This document shows, piece by piece, positions 43,872-55,082 of a stretch of DNA of 64,000 nucleotides. The DNA is from Pseudomonas sp. PDM16 (GTDB lineage Bacteria > Pseudomonadota > Gammaproteobacteria > Pseudomonadales > Pseudomonadaceae), in contig NZ_JACVAM010000003.1 in the NCBI RefSeq assembly GCF_014851865.1, positions 434,001 through 498,000 on the forward strand. Direction: 5' to 3'. Made by a program: the position numbers and the translations under genes. Positions within the stretch are counted from its first letter, which is position 1; every line of letters begins with the position of its first letter. The notes beneath the pieces are model-generated. The model ran no database searches, was not told where the DNA came from, and was given only the letters and a program-made list of their open reading frames with translations.

Positions 43872-46800
43872 TCAGCCGCGGCGCAGGTCCAGGGTCATGG
43901 GCAATTCATTATTGTTGATCGCTGCCTCCACCGACAGCTCGCCCGGGCTGTGCCCGTGACGGAAGAAACGCGCCATGCGCCGGCTTTCGGCGGCGTAAGC
44001 GTTGACCGGTAGCGCCTCGAAATTGCGCCCGCCGGGATGCGCCACATGGTACTGGCAGCCGCCCAGGGAGCGCTGCATCCAGGTATCGACCAGGTCGAAC
44101 ACCAGTGGTGCGTGCACGCCGATGGTCGGTTGCAGGCAGTTGGCCGGCTGCCAGGCGCGGTAACGCACGCCGCCGACGAACTCGCCGACCTTGCCGGTCG
44201 GGCGCAGCGGTACCGGCACGCCATTGCAGGTGAGCAGGTAGCGGTCCGGGGCCAGGCCGTCGAGGCGTACCTGCACGCGCTCCAGCGAGGAATCCACGTA
44301 GCGCACGGTGCCACCGACGGCGCCCTCCTCGCCCAGCACGTGCCAGGGTTCCAGGGCCTGGCGCAGTTCCAGCTCGATGCCCTTCACCGCGTAGTCGCCC
44401 AGCTTGGGGAAGCGGAATTCCAGGTGCGGGGCGAACCACTCGGCGCGCAGCGGATAGCCGGCGGCGTTGAGGTCGAAGATGACGTCGGCGAAGTCCTGCT
44501 CGACGAAGTGCGGCAGCAGGAAGCGGTCGTGCAACTCGGTGCCCCAGCGCGCCAGCTTGGCCGGGCGGTAGGGCTCGTTCCAGAAGCGCGCGATCAGCGC
44601 ACGCAGCAGCAGTTGCTGGACCAGGCTCATGCGCGCATGCGGCGGCATCTCGAAGGCACGCAGTTCGAGCAGGCCGAGGCGGCCGCTGCTGGAGTCCGGC
44701 GAGTACAGCTTGTCGATGCAGAACTCGGCGCGATGGGTGTTGCCGGTGACGTCCACCAGCAGGTTGCGCAGCAGGCGGTCGATCAGCCAGGGCGGGCATT
44801 CGCGGCCCGGCTCGGGCATCTGGGCGAAGGCGATCTCCAGTTCGTAGAGGGCGTCGTTGCGCGCTTCGTCCACCCGTGGCGCCTGCGAGGTCGGGCCGAT
44901 GAACAGGCCGCTGAACAGGTAGGACAGCGACGGGTGGTTATGCCAGTAGCTGATCAGGCTGCGCAGCAGGTCCGGGCGACGCAGGAAGGGCGACTCGGCC
45001 GGAGTGGCGCCGCCGAGAACGAAGTGGTTGCCGCCGCCAGTACCGGTGTGGCGGCCGTCGAGCATGAACTTCTCGCTGGAGAGCCGGCACTGGCGTGCGG
45101 CCTCGTAGAGGAACTCGGTGCGCTCGACCAGCTCGTCCCAGTTGGAAGCCGGATGGATGTTCACCTCGATCACGCCGGGGTCCGGGGTGACGCGGAAATA
45201 GGTCAGACGCGGGTCCTGCGGCGGCTCGTAGCCCTCCAGCAGCACCGGGCAGCGCAGCTCGCGGGCGGTGGCCTCGATGGCGGCGACCAGCTCCAGGTAG
45301 TCGTCCAGGCGCTGCAGCGGCGGCATGAACAGGTACAGGCGGCCGTCGCGCGGTTCGGCGCACAGCGCGGTACGCACGATGCCGGCGGCCGACTCGTTGA
45401 GTCCGGGCGCCTGCGGGCCCTCGCCCTCGAGCAGCGGCTTGCCGTTGCCAGCGGGGTGCAGCGGCCGGCGCAGCTGTTGCTGGATGCTCTGCCGGCTGGG
45501 CAGTGGCGGGAACGGCTGGTGCGGGTCCTGACCGGTGACGTAGGGATAGTCCAGCTCGCCGACCCAGGGCTGCGAGTCCAGCGGCAGGCGATAGCCCAAC
45601 GCCGAGTCGCCGGGAATCAGTCGGCAGTGTTCGTCGCGCAGGAACCAGGGGCCGGTCAGCCAGGCGTCGTCGCCGGCGCTGCGCATCAACGGCAGCACAT
45701 GCCCGACCACCTCGCCGAGACCACGGCAGAACACCTTACGCAGGCGCTCGCGCTCCAGCGGATCACTCAGGCGCGCATCATCCGGGGCGACGTTGGCCGG
45801 CAGGCGGCGTTCGCGCCACAGGTAGTAGAGCCAGTCTTCGTAGGCCGGGAACACATGCTCGGCCTCCAGGCCGAGGTGCCCGGCCAGGGTGCCGAGGAAG
45901 CGCGCGGCCAGGCGCGCATCGGCGCCGTAGTAGCGGGTCTCGTCGGCGTACAGCGCCGGGTCCTGCCAGATCGGCTCGCCGTCCTTGCGCCAGAAACAGT
46001 TGAGCGACCAGCGTGGCAACTGCTCGCCGGGGTACCACTTGCCCTGGCCGAAATGCACCAGCGCCTGCGGCGCGTAGTGCGCGCGCAGACGATGGAACAG
46101 GTCGGCGGCCAGGGCACGCTTGTTCGGGCCCATAGCCGCGGTGTTCCACTCGGCGTCGTCCGGGTAGTCGAGGGAGACGAAGGTCGGCTCGCCGCCCATG
46201 GTCAGGCGCACGTCGCCGTAGGTCAGCTCGGCGTCGACCTGGCGGCCGAGGTTGAGGATGTCCTGCCACTGCTCCTCGTCGTACGGTTTGGTGACCCGCG
46301 GCGCCTCCCAGATGCGCTCGACGCGCATGTCGTGCTCGAACTCGCATTCACACTCATCAAGCACGCCGCTGATCGGCGCTGCCGAGGACGGCTCCGGGCT
46401 GCAGGCCAGCGGCACGTGGCCCTCGCCGGCGAACAGGCCGGAAGTCGGATCGAGGCCGATCCAGCCGGCGCCGGGCAGGTACACCTCGCACCAGGCGTGC
46501 AGGTCGGTGAAGTCCTGTTCGGTGCCGCTGGGGCCGTCGAGGGATTTGACGTCGGCGGTGAGCTGGATCAGATAACCGGAGACGAAGCGCGCAGCGAGGC
46601 CCAGGTGGCGCAGCAGCTGCACCAGCAGCCAGGCCGAGTCGCGGCACGAGCCGGAGGCCAGCTCCAGGGTCTCTTCCGGCGTCTGCACGCCGGGCTCCAT
46701 GCGGATCAGGTAGCGGATGTCGTGGGACAGGCGCTGGTTCAGCGCCACCAGGAAGTCGACGCTCGCGGTCGGCTTACGGTCGACGCCGGCCAGGTACTTG

Positions 46801-47183
46801 GTGAACAAAGCGCCACCGGCCTCGGTGACCAGGTACGGCGCCAGCTCGCGCTGCTCGCCCTCGACATAGGCAAAGGGAATCTTCTCGGCATGTGGTTCGA
46901 GGAAGAAGTCGAAGGGGTTGAACACCGCCATCTCAGCGACCAGGTCGACGGTGACCCGCAGCTCCTCGGTCTTCTCCGGAAACACCAGGCGCGCCAGGTA
47001 GTTGCCCTGCGGGTCCTGCTGCCAGTTGACGAAGTGCTCGCCCGGCGAGACCTGCAACGCATAGGAGAGGATGCGCGTGCGGCTATGCGGCGCGGGGCGC
47101 AGGCGGACTACCTGCGGGCCGAGGTTGATCGGGCGGTCGTAGCGGTAGTGCGTGACGTGCTGCAGTGCGACATGGATCGACAC
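43872..47183 (-). CDS. Large transglutaminase-DUF2126 protein
   Basis: The 1103-residue protein has an N-terminal transglutaminase part (SIHVALQHVTHYRYDRPI, then the catalytic cysteine in LASGSCRDSAWLLVQLLRH, histidine in DLHAWCEVYLPG and aspartate in GWIGLDPTSGL) followed by a long DUF2126 domain (YGDVRLTMGGEPTFVSLDYP, GKWYPGEQLPRW, the histidine-rich DGRHTGTGGGNHFVLGG). DUF2126 resembles glutamine-synthetase-like/amidoligase folds in published analysis, as I recall. A GTG start at 47183 is preceded by AGGAGG; the frame is open 20 codons further but without a ribosome site. First gene of the three-gene operon. Confidence 0.88.
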   Translation of the reverse strand: MSIHVALQHVTHYRYDRPINLGPQVVRLRPAPHSRTRILSYALQVSPGEHFVNWQQDPQGNYLARLVFPEKTEELRVTVDLVAEMAVFNPFDFFLEPHAEKIPFAYVEGEQRELAPYLVTEAGGALFTKYLAGVDRKPTASVDFLVALNQRLSHDIRYLIRMEPGVQTPEETLELASGSCRDSAWLLVQLLRHLGLAARFVSGYLIQLTADVKSLDGPSGTEQDFTDLHAWCEVYLPGAGWIGLDPTSGLFAGEGHVPLACSPEPSSAAPISGVLDECECEFEHDMRVERIWEAPRVTKPYDEEQWQDILNLGRQVDAELTYGDVRLTMGGEPTFVSLDYPDDAEWNTAAMGPNKRALAADLFHRLRAHYAPQALVHFGQGKWYPGEQLPRWSLNCFWRKDGEPIWQDPALYADETRYYGADARLAARFLGTLAGHLGLEAEHVFPAYEDWLYYLWRERRLPANVAPDDARLSDPLERERLRKVFCRGLGEVVGHVLPLMRSAGDDAWLTGPWFLRDEHCRLIPGDSALGYRLPLDSQPWVGELDYPYVTGQDPHQPFPPLPSRQSIQQQLRRPLHPAGNGKPLLEGEGPQAPGLNESAAGIVRTALCAEPRDGRLYLFMPPLQRLDDYLELVAAIEATARELRCPVLLEGYEPPQDPRLTYFRVTPDPGVIEVNIHPASNWDELVERTEFLYEAARQCRLSSEKFMLDGRHTGTGGGNHFVLGGATPAESPFLRRPDLLRSLISYWHNHPSLSYLFSGLFIGPTSQAPRVDEARNDALYELEIAFAQMPEPGRECPPWLIDRLLRNLLVDVTGNTHRAEFCIDKLYSPDSSSGRLGLLELRAFEMPPHARMSLVQQLLLRALIARFWNEPYRPAKLARWGTELHDRFLLPHFVEQDFADVIFDLNAAGYPLRAEWFAPHLEFRFPKLGDYAVKGIELELRQALEPWHVLGEEGAVGGTVRYVDSSLERVQVRLDGLAPDRYLLTCNGVPVPLRPTGKVGEFVGGVRYRAWQPANCLQPTIGVHAPLVFDLVDTWMQRSLGGCQYHVAHPGGRNFEALPVNAYAAESRRMARFFRHGHSPGELSVEAAINNNELPMTLDLRRG

Positions 47184-47242
47184 GGCGTGCCTCCTGCGAG
47201 CCAGGGCGATACCTGAGAGGGGCAAGAGTTGTGCCACTGGCA

Positions 47243-47256
47243 TTGACCGGGATCAA
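47243..47256 (+). promoter_or_regulatory. ANR/FNR-type box upstream of the hemerythrin gene
   Basis: TTGACCGGGATCAA, identical to the box at 2880-2893 (17 bp shared including flanks). It lies 60 bp before the hemerythrin start and 60 bp before the divergent transglutaminase-DUF2126 start. A P. aeruginosa hemerythrin (Mhr, PA1673) is known to be ANR-controlled. Confidence 0.6.
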
Positions 47257-47315
47257 AGAGACATTGGCGGCGCCGGGCAAGATCGTCGGAATAACAACGA
47301 GGGGAGCAGGGGCGC

Positions 47316-47720
47316 ATGGTCTTCATGCCGTGGACACAAGCACTTGAGGTAGGGATAGAGGAGATAGATGAGCAACATCGCTGGCTGGTGGACCAGACCA
47401 ACAGTCTGCACGAGGCACTACAGGGCGGAGCCTCGCGCGAGCAGGTTGGCGAGTTGCTGGAAGGCCTGATGGACTATGTGATGAACCACTTCATCGTCGA
47501 GGAGAACCTGTTTTCACGGCTCGGCTACCCCGAGGCCGAGGCGCACCAGGCCCAGCACAACCTGTTCAGCGGCCAGGTGATGACGCTACTGGCACGGCAC
47601 GAATCCGATGAAGAGGTCGGGGCGGATGCCCTGGAGCTGCTCAAGGACTGGCTGGTGCACCATATCCTCAAGGTGGACAAGGCGTACGTGGCGCACTTCC
47701 GCGATCACGGGCTGGGCTGA
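47316..47720 (+). CDS. Bacteriohemerythrin
   Basis: The 134-residue four-helix protein binds oxygen at a di-iron site. Ligands in order: H21 (IDEQHRWLVDQ), H58 and E62 (NHFIVEENLF), the HQAQH pair (H77, H81) and HHILKVDKAYVAHF (H116 or H117 and D121). The N-terminal MVFMPWTQALEVGI is the family start. The ATG at 47316 is preceded by GGGGAGCAGG. It likely shuttles or senses oxygen at low levels, as the ANR-type box upstream suggests. It is a single-domain soluble form. Confidence 0.93.
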   Translation: MVFMPWTQALEVGIEEIDEQHRWLVDQTNSLHEALQGGASREQVGELLEGLMDYVMNHFIVEENLFSRLGYPEAEAHQAQHNLFSGQVMTLLARHESDEEVGADALELLKDWLVHHILKVDKAYVAHFRDHGLG

Positions 47721-47724
47721 CTCA

Positions 47725-47747
47725 GCGCGCACCCTAGTGGTGCGCGC
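47725..47747. terminator. GC-rich hairpin between hemerythrin and ygiQ genes
   Basis: Nine-base-pair perfect arms GCGCGCACC / GGTGCGCGC around CTAGT, in the 44-bp gap between two convergent genes. There is no T-run, so its terminator role is uncertain. Confidence 0.45.
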
Positions 47748-47764
47748 ACACCCTGGCACTCGCC

Positions 47765-50077
<2,313 letters not shown>

Positions 50078-50174
50078 ATTTTTTGATCAGACGGGCTCTC
50101 ACGGGGGCGCGGAATATAGCACAAAAAATATACAGAGTCCGACCAAGCTACTCGGACGCATCCTGCCGCTGATT

Positions 50175-50190
50175 TGTGATCACGATCACT
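50175..50190 (+). promoter_or_regulatory. Vfr/CRP-like site upstream of the nicD-like gene
   Basis: TGTGATCACGATCACT fits TGTGA-N6-TCACA with one change at the last base. A TATACT -10 lies at 50199-50204, so the site overlaps the -35 region of that promoter; this position suits repression, or activation of another start site. It is also 98 bp from the ygiQ start on the other side. Confidence 0.5.
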
Positions 50191-50253
50191 TACATGGCTA
50201 TACTCCCGCCTGATTGCCCACACCAATAAGAACCCGGTTCAAGGAGTCCCCCG

Positions 50254-52161
50254 GTGCGATGCTCTCTTGCGCGTGCACTGCTCGTGATGCTTTGCCTGCT
50301 CAGCGTGCGGCTGCAGGCGGCGCCCATCCAACTGCAGGCCGACAGTAGCGGGCTGGAGCTGAACGACCGGATCGTGCTGCTGGAAGATGTCGGCGGCAAA
50401 CTGAGCATCGACGATATGGCCGACCCGGCCGTGCAGGCACGCTTCCAGCCCGCCAATGGCCGCGCCAGTGTCGGCCAGAATGCCAATCCCTGGTGGATCA
50501 AGCTGGAATTGCAACGCGCAGCCGATGCGCCGGCGCTGTGGTGGCTGGAGAACGGCGCGGTGACCCAGCTCGACCTGCAGCTATACACGCCCAACGGCCA
50601 GGGCGGGTGGAACCTACGCCAATCCGGCGAGAAGGTCACCTTCGCCGAGGGTCGCGACCACGATTACCGGCGCACGTTGTTGCAGTTGCCGGAGCTGGGC
50701 GAGGCGCCTCAGACCTTCTACCTGCGCAGTTTCGATCCGGCCGGTAACTCTTTCCCGCTCAAGGTCTGGCAACTGGACGAGCTGGATCACCTGGCCAGCC
50801 ATGAGAATCTCGGCCTGGGGCTGATCTACGGCATCATCACCGCCCTGTTGCTGTACAACCTGTTCATCTTCTTCACCCTGCGCGACTCCGCCTACTTCTG
50901 GTACGTGCTGACCACCACAGGCGCCCTGCTGCTGATCGTCAGCATGAGCGGCCACGGCTTCCAGTACCTGTGGCCCAACGCTCCCGTGCCCTTCTGGCTG
51001 GATCGCATCACCCTACCGTCGCTGTGGGGCCTGTGCGCCTGTCGCTTCACCCAGACCCTGTTGCAGACCCGTTTGTATGTCCGCTGGGCGCATCACCTGC
51101 TGAGCTTCGCCTGCGTCTGCTACGTGATCGCCGTGGCACTGGAGGCACTCGGCCAGCGAGGCGCCGCGGCCTGGTTGATCGCCCTGCTGTCGCTGACCAG
51201 CATCCCGGCGGCGCTCGGCTCGGCAATGATCCGCTGGCGCCAGGGCTACTTCCCGGCCCTGCTCTACCTGTTCGGCTATGGTCTGATCCTCGCCAGCATC
51301 AGCCTAGCGCTGCTGCGCTCCACCGGCATCGTCCAGCCGGCCACCTGGAATGCCTATGTCTTTCCGCTGGCGGTAGCGGCCGAATCGATCCTGTTCTCCT
51401 TTGCCCTGGCCTACCGCATCCAGATGCTCAAACAGGAGAAGGCCGAGGCCATGCTGCAGGCCGACCGCGAGAAGACCGCACGCCTGGCGCAGATGCAGGC
51501 CAGCGCCGACGAACTGCAGGAGGCCGTGCGCCTGCGTACTGCCGAGCTGGCTCAGGCCAACCAGCAGTTGTGCGAGCGCGAAGAGCGTCTGCAGCACGCC
51601 GCCTTCCACGATCCACTGACCGAACTGCCCAATCGCCGCTACCTGATCGAGCGTGCCGAAGTCGCCCTGGCCGACGCCCAGCGCCGCGATGAGTCGGTGG
51701 CGCTGATGCTGGTGGACCTCGACCACTTCAAGCCGATAAACGACCGCTACGGCCACGACGCCGGTGACCTGATGCTACGCACCATCGGCCATCGCCTGCG
51801 CGAGCACGTGCGGGCCAACGATATGGTGGCGCGCCTGGGCGGTGACGAGTTCGCCGTACTGGTGTGCGGCCCGGACGCCCAGCAGCACACCCAGGAAATC
51901 GCCGTGCGTCTGCTCGGCGAACTGTCGCGACCGGTACTGTACGGCGCCAACCGCCTGGCGGTAACCATCAGCATCGGCGCGGCCTTCTACCCACAGCACG
52001 CGATGCAGTTCGCCGGCCTCTACAAGTCCGCCGACGAGGCCATGTACAGGGCCAAGCAGAAGGGCCGCTCGGGCTTCGTGCTGCAGGGCTGCGACGGCGA
52101 GCTGAGCCCACAGACCTGCCTGATGCTGGACGTGCTCAAGGTGCCCAGCGGGCTGAGCTGA
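50254..52161 (+). CDS. nicD: 7TMR-DISM diguanylate cyclase, NicD-like
   Basis: The 635-residue protein has a signal peptide (about residues 1-23, ...VRLQAAPIQL), a periplasmic DISMED2-like domain (residues ~30-180), seven membrane helices (~185-390; ITALLLYNLFIFFTLRDSAYFWYVL ...), a coiled linker (AEAMLQADREKTARLAQMQASADELQEAV) and a GGDEF domain. The active site RLGGDEF is near residue 527-533 and an inhibitory RxxD (RAND) lies five residues before it. It makes c-di-GMP in response to an external ligand; P. aeruginosa NicD, in the same alr-ygiQ position, responds to glutamate in biofilm dispersion. GTG start at 50254 with AAGGAG 7 nt upstream. Confidence 0.88.
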   Translation: MRCSLARALLVMLCLLSVRLQAAPIQLQADSSGLELNDRIVLLEDVGGKLSIDDMADPAVQARFQPANGRASVGQNANPWWIKLELQRAADAPALWWLENGAVTQLDLQLYTPNGQGGWNLRQSGEKVTFAEGRDHDYRRTLLQLPELGEAPQTFYLRSFDPAGNSFPLKVWQLDELDHLASHENLGLGLIYGIITALLLYNLFIFFTLRDSAYFWYVLTTTGALLLIVSMSGHGFQYLWPNAPVPFWLDRITLPSLWGLCACRFTQTLLQTRLYVRWAHHLLSFACVCYVIAVALEALGQRGAAAWLIALLSLTSIPAALGSAMIRWRQGYFPALLYLFGYGLILASISLALLRSTGIVQPATWNAYVFPLAVAAESILFSFALAYRIQMLKQEKAEAMLQADREKTARLAQMQASADELQEAVRLRTAELAQANQQLCEREERLQHAAFHDPLTELPNRRYLIERAEVALADAQRRDESVALMLVDLDHFKPINDRYGHDAGDLMLRTIGHRLREHVRANDMVARLGGDEFAVLVCGPDAQQHTQEIAVRLLGELSRPVLYGANRLAVTISIGAAFYPQHAMQFAGLYKSADEAMYRAKQKGRSGFVLQGCDGELSPQTCLMLDVLKVPSGLS

Positions 52162-52261
52162 ATCAGCCACGCTGATGGGTGCTCATCACCCCACGCCCAG
52201 GCATCCCGCCGCCAGGGCGGCTATGCACGCCTAGTTCGTCATCCCTCGGACGAATCAGCGA

Positions 52262-53335
52262 TCAGGAATGATAGCGCCGCGGCACCCGCGCCGTGACCTT
52301 GGTCAGCAATTCGTAGCCGACAGTACCGGCGGCCTGGGCAACGTCATCCACCGGCAGGTTGGCGCCCCATAGCTCAACGGCGTCACCGACCTTGGCCTCG
52401 GGCAGATCGGTAAGGTCGACCGTCAACATGTCCATGGACACACGACCGGCCAACGGCACGCGCCGCCCATCGATCCAGACCGGCGTGCCGGCAGGTGCAT
52501 GGCGCGGATAGCCATCGGCATATCCGCAGCACACGGTACCTATGCGCGAAGGACGCTCGGCGATCCAACCACCGCTGTAGCCGACACTCTCCCCCTCCGC
52601 CACATCGCGCACGGCGATCAGCTGCGCGCTGAGGGTCATGGCCGGTTTCAGGCCCAGCTCGGCGGCAGACAGGTCGGCGAACGGCGTGGCGCCGTAGAGC
52701 ATGATGCCAGGGCGAATCCAATCCATGTGCGCGGCCGGAATCATCAGCAGGGCGGCAGAGTTGGCCAGACTGCGCTGGTCGAAATCGAGGTCGAGCAGGT
52801 CGAGGAAGCACTCCAGCTGCAGCTCATTCAGGCTGTGACCACGCTCGTCGGCACAGGCGAAGTGGCTCATCAGATTCAGTTCGGCTACCTGCGGGGCGCT
52901 ACGCAGGCGGGGGAAATACTGACGCACTGCTTCCGGAGAAAGCCCCAGGCGATGCATGCCGGAGTCGAGCTTGAACCAGACGTTCAGTGGCCGCGACAGC
53001 TCGGCGGCCAACAGTGCCTCAAGCTGTTCAGAGCTTTGCAACACCAGATCCAGGCCAAGGTGGGCGACCATCGGCAGCTCATCGACGGAGAAGCAGCCCT
53101 CCAGCAACAGAATGCGCGCCTCGCCGTGCATGGCACGCACTTCCGCAGCCTCCGCCAGGCTGGCCACGGCAAAACCATCAGCCTCCTGCAGCACACTGAC
53201 CACCTCACGCACGCCGTGCCCGTAGGCATTCGCCTTGACCACGGCGAAGGCCTGCCGGCCTGGCGCACAACGCTTGGCCAGCGCGTAGTTATGGCAGACG
53301 GCTTCCAGATCGATGGCAGCGACGAGGGGGCGCAT
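52262..53335 (-). CDS. alr: Alanine racemase (biosynthetic)
   Basis: The 357-residue PLP enzyme interconverts L- and D-alanine for peptidoglycan. The PLP lysine is K34 in AVVKANAYGHG; the second catalytic residue is the tyrosine in ESVGYSGGW. RVSMDMLTVDLTDLP and GYADGYPRH are also family marks. The start at 53335 follows GGAAG; an in-frame TTG two codons upstream is less likely. It follows dnaB, but a terminator hairpin sits right before its ribosome site, so it may have its own promoter or be partly attenuated. Confidence 0.96.
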   Translation of the reverse strand: MRPLVAAIDLEAVCHNYALAKRCAPGRQAFAVVKANAYGHGVREVVSVLQEADGFAVASLAEAAEVRAMHGEARILLLEGCFSVDELPMVAHLGLDLVLQSSEQLEALLAAELSRPLNVWFKLDSGMHRLGLSPEAVRQYFPRLRSAPQVAELNLMSHFACADERGHSLNELQLECFLDLLDLDFDQRSLANSAALLMIPAAHMDWIRPGIMLYGATPFADLSAAELGLKPAMTLSAQLIAVRDVAEGESVGYSGGWIAERPSRIGTVCCGYADGYPRHAPAGTPVWIDGRRVPLAGRVSMDMLTVDLTDLPEAKVGDAVELWGANLPVDDVAQAAGTVGYELLTKVTARVPRRYHS

Positions 53336-53352
53336 GGGCAACTTCCGAAAAG

Positions 53353-53390
53353 AAAACGGGCGCCCATCTTAACCGCTGGGCACCCGTTTT
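53353..53390 (-). terminator. Hairpin terminator between dnaB and alr
   Basis: AAAACGGG-c-GCCCA ... TGGGC-a-CCCGTTTT is a strong stem, one mismatch in a 13-bp arm, followed on the minus strand by TTTTCTTTTC. It ends 17 bp before the alr start codon. Confidence 0.8.
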
Positions 53391-53537
53391 CATTGATCCA
53401 GGCCGGGCCCTTCACCGGTTAAACCGTTGCGAGTGACTCGGCACAAGGTAGGAGGAGTGAGCTCAATGGCTCATGCGAATGACGAGCACCGAGCACCACA
53501 GCCCATGGATCGCAGGGCAGGTTGGCCCCTTGAAGGG

Positions 53538-54932
53538 TCAGTCTTCCTCGAAGTTGTACAGCCCCGGTGCGAGGTTGTCGAAGCGCGTGTACTTGCCGAT
53601 GAAGGCCAGGCGGCAGGTGCCGATGGGGCCGTTACGCTGCTTGCCGATGATGATCTCGGCGACGCCCTTGTACTCGGTCTCCGGGTGATACACCTCGTCG
53701 CGGTAGACGAACATGATGATGTCGGCGTCCTGCTCGATCGCCCCGGATTCCCGCAGGTCGGAGTTGACCGGGCGCTTGTTGGGGCGCTGTTCCAGCGAGC
53801 GGTTGAGCTGCGACAGGGCGATCACCGGGCAGTTGAACTCCTTGGCCAGCGCCTTGAGCGAGCGCGAGATCTCGGAAATCTCGTTGGTGCGGTTGTCGCC
53901 GCTTGATCCCGGGATACGCATCAGTTGCAGGTAGTCGACCATGATCATGCCGATCTCACCGTGCTCGCGCGCCAGACGGCGGGCGCGGGCGCGCATCTCG
54001 GTCGGCGAGATGCCGGCGGTATCGTCGATGAACAGCTTGCGCTCGTTGAGCAGGTTGACCGCCGAGGTCAGGCGCGGCCAGTCGTCGTCATCCAGCTTGC
54101 CGGAACGCACCTTGGTCTGGTCGATGCGGCCGAGCGAGGAGAGCATACGCATCACGATCGAGTCGCTGGGCATCTCCAGGGAGAACACCAGGATTACCTT
54201 GTCGGAACGCAGCACGGCGTTCTCCACCAGGTTCATGGCGAAGGTGGTCTTACCCATGGACGGACGGCCGGCGACGATCACCAGGTCGGCCGGCTGCAGG
54301 CCGCTGGTCATGCCATCTAGGTCGGTGAAGCCGGTGGAGATGCCGGTCAGGCCCTCGTTGGTGTTGAACAGCTCGTCGATGCGGTCGATGGTCTTGACCA
54401 GTATCTCGTTGATCCCCACCGGTCCGCCGACCTTGGGCCGCGCCTCGGCGATCTGGAAGATCTGCCGCTCGGCCTCGTCGAGCACTTCCACCGCACTCTT
54501 GCCCTGGGGGGCGTAGGCCATGTCGGCGATGTCGTTGCTGATGCCGATCAGCTGGCGCAGGGTGGCGCGCTCGCGGGTGATCTGCGCATAGGCCTTGATG
54601 TTGGCCACGGACGGAGTGTTGTTGACCAGCTCGCCGAGGTAGCCGAGGCCGCCGACCTGGCTCAGGTGACCTTCCTTGTCCAGCTGCTCGGACACGGTGA
54701 CCACGTCGAACGGCGAGTTGCGCTCGGCCAGGGTGACGATGGAGCGGAAGATCAGGCGGTGGTCATGGCGGTAGAAGTCGCCATCGGACACCGCATCCGA
54801 GACCCGTTCCCAGGCATTGTTGTCCTTCATCAGACCGCCCAGCACGGCCTGCTCGGCCTCGATGGAATGCGGCGGCACCTTGAGTGCGGCGGTTTCCAGG
54901 TCGTACTGCTGGGGGACGCTGATATCGTTCAT
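53538..54932 (-). CDS. dnaB: Replicative DNA helicase DnaB
   Basis: The 464-residue hexameric helicase unwinds DNA at the replication fork. N-terminal domain: PPHSIEAEQAVLGGLMKDN; helicase core: GLQPADLVIVAGRPSMGKTTFAMNLVEN (Walker A), VDYLQLMRIPG (Walker B), LSQLNRSLEQRPNKRPVNSDLRESGAIEQDADIIMFVYRDE (H3/H4). Start MNDISVPQQYDLE at 54932 is chosen over an upstream open frame that crosses the rplI terminator. Confidence 0.97.
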   Translation of the reverse strand: MNDISVPQQYDLETAALKVPPHSIEAEQAVLGGLMKDNNAWERVSDAVSDGDFYRHDHRLIFRSIVTLAERNSPFDVVTVSEQLDKEGHLSQVGGLGYLGELVNNTPSVANIKAYAQITRERATLRQLIGISNDIADMAYAPQGKSAVEVLDEAERQIFQIAEARPKVGGPVGINEILVKTIDRIDELFNTNEGLTGISTGFTDLDGMTSGLQPADLVIVAGRPSMGKTTFAMNLVENAVLRSDKVILVFSLEMPSDSIVMRMLSSLGRIDQTKVRSGKLDDDDWPRLTSAVNLLNERKLFIDDTAGISPTEMRARARRLAREHGEIGMIMVDYLQLMRIPGSSGDNRTNEISEISRSLKALAKEFNCPVIALSQLNRSLEQRPNKRPVNSDLRESGAIEQDADIIMFVYRDEVYHPETEYKGVAEIIIGKQRNGPIGTCRLAFIGKYTRFDNLAPGLYNFEED

Positions 54933-54990
54933 GGCACCTGTGATTCCGAAAAGCGCAGAGGCTTTGGCAAAGGCCCACTTTGCAAAAGGC

Positions 54991-55035
54991 TCTAGAAAAA
55001 ACAACGGGCACGCACCGCAAAGCGGTGAGTGCCCG
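54991..55035 (-). terminator. Rho-independent terminator after rplI
   Basis: Stem CGGGCAcgcACCGC / GCGGTgagTGCCCG with an AAA loop, followed on the minus strand by TTGTTTTTT. It separates the ribosomal operon from dnaB. Confidence 0.85.
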
Positions 55036-55082
55036 ATTGTCGGCAGGCTCGCACCTTCGTGCAAGCCCGCAGGTCGCATGCC

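Noticed and set aside
41380..43959. An 859-codon plus-strand open frame opposite the ATP-grasp/alpha-E gene.
   Set aside because: Shadow of the real minus-strand gene, same low-complexity composition.
44037..47216. A 1059-codon plus-strand open frame opposite the transglutaminase-DUF2126 gene.
   Set aside because: The minus frame has recognisable catalytic motifs; the plus frame has only low-complexity Gln/Ala/Val/Arg-rich sequence typical of shadow frames.
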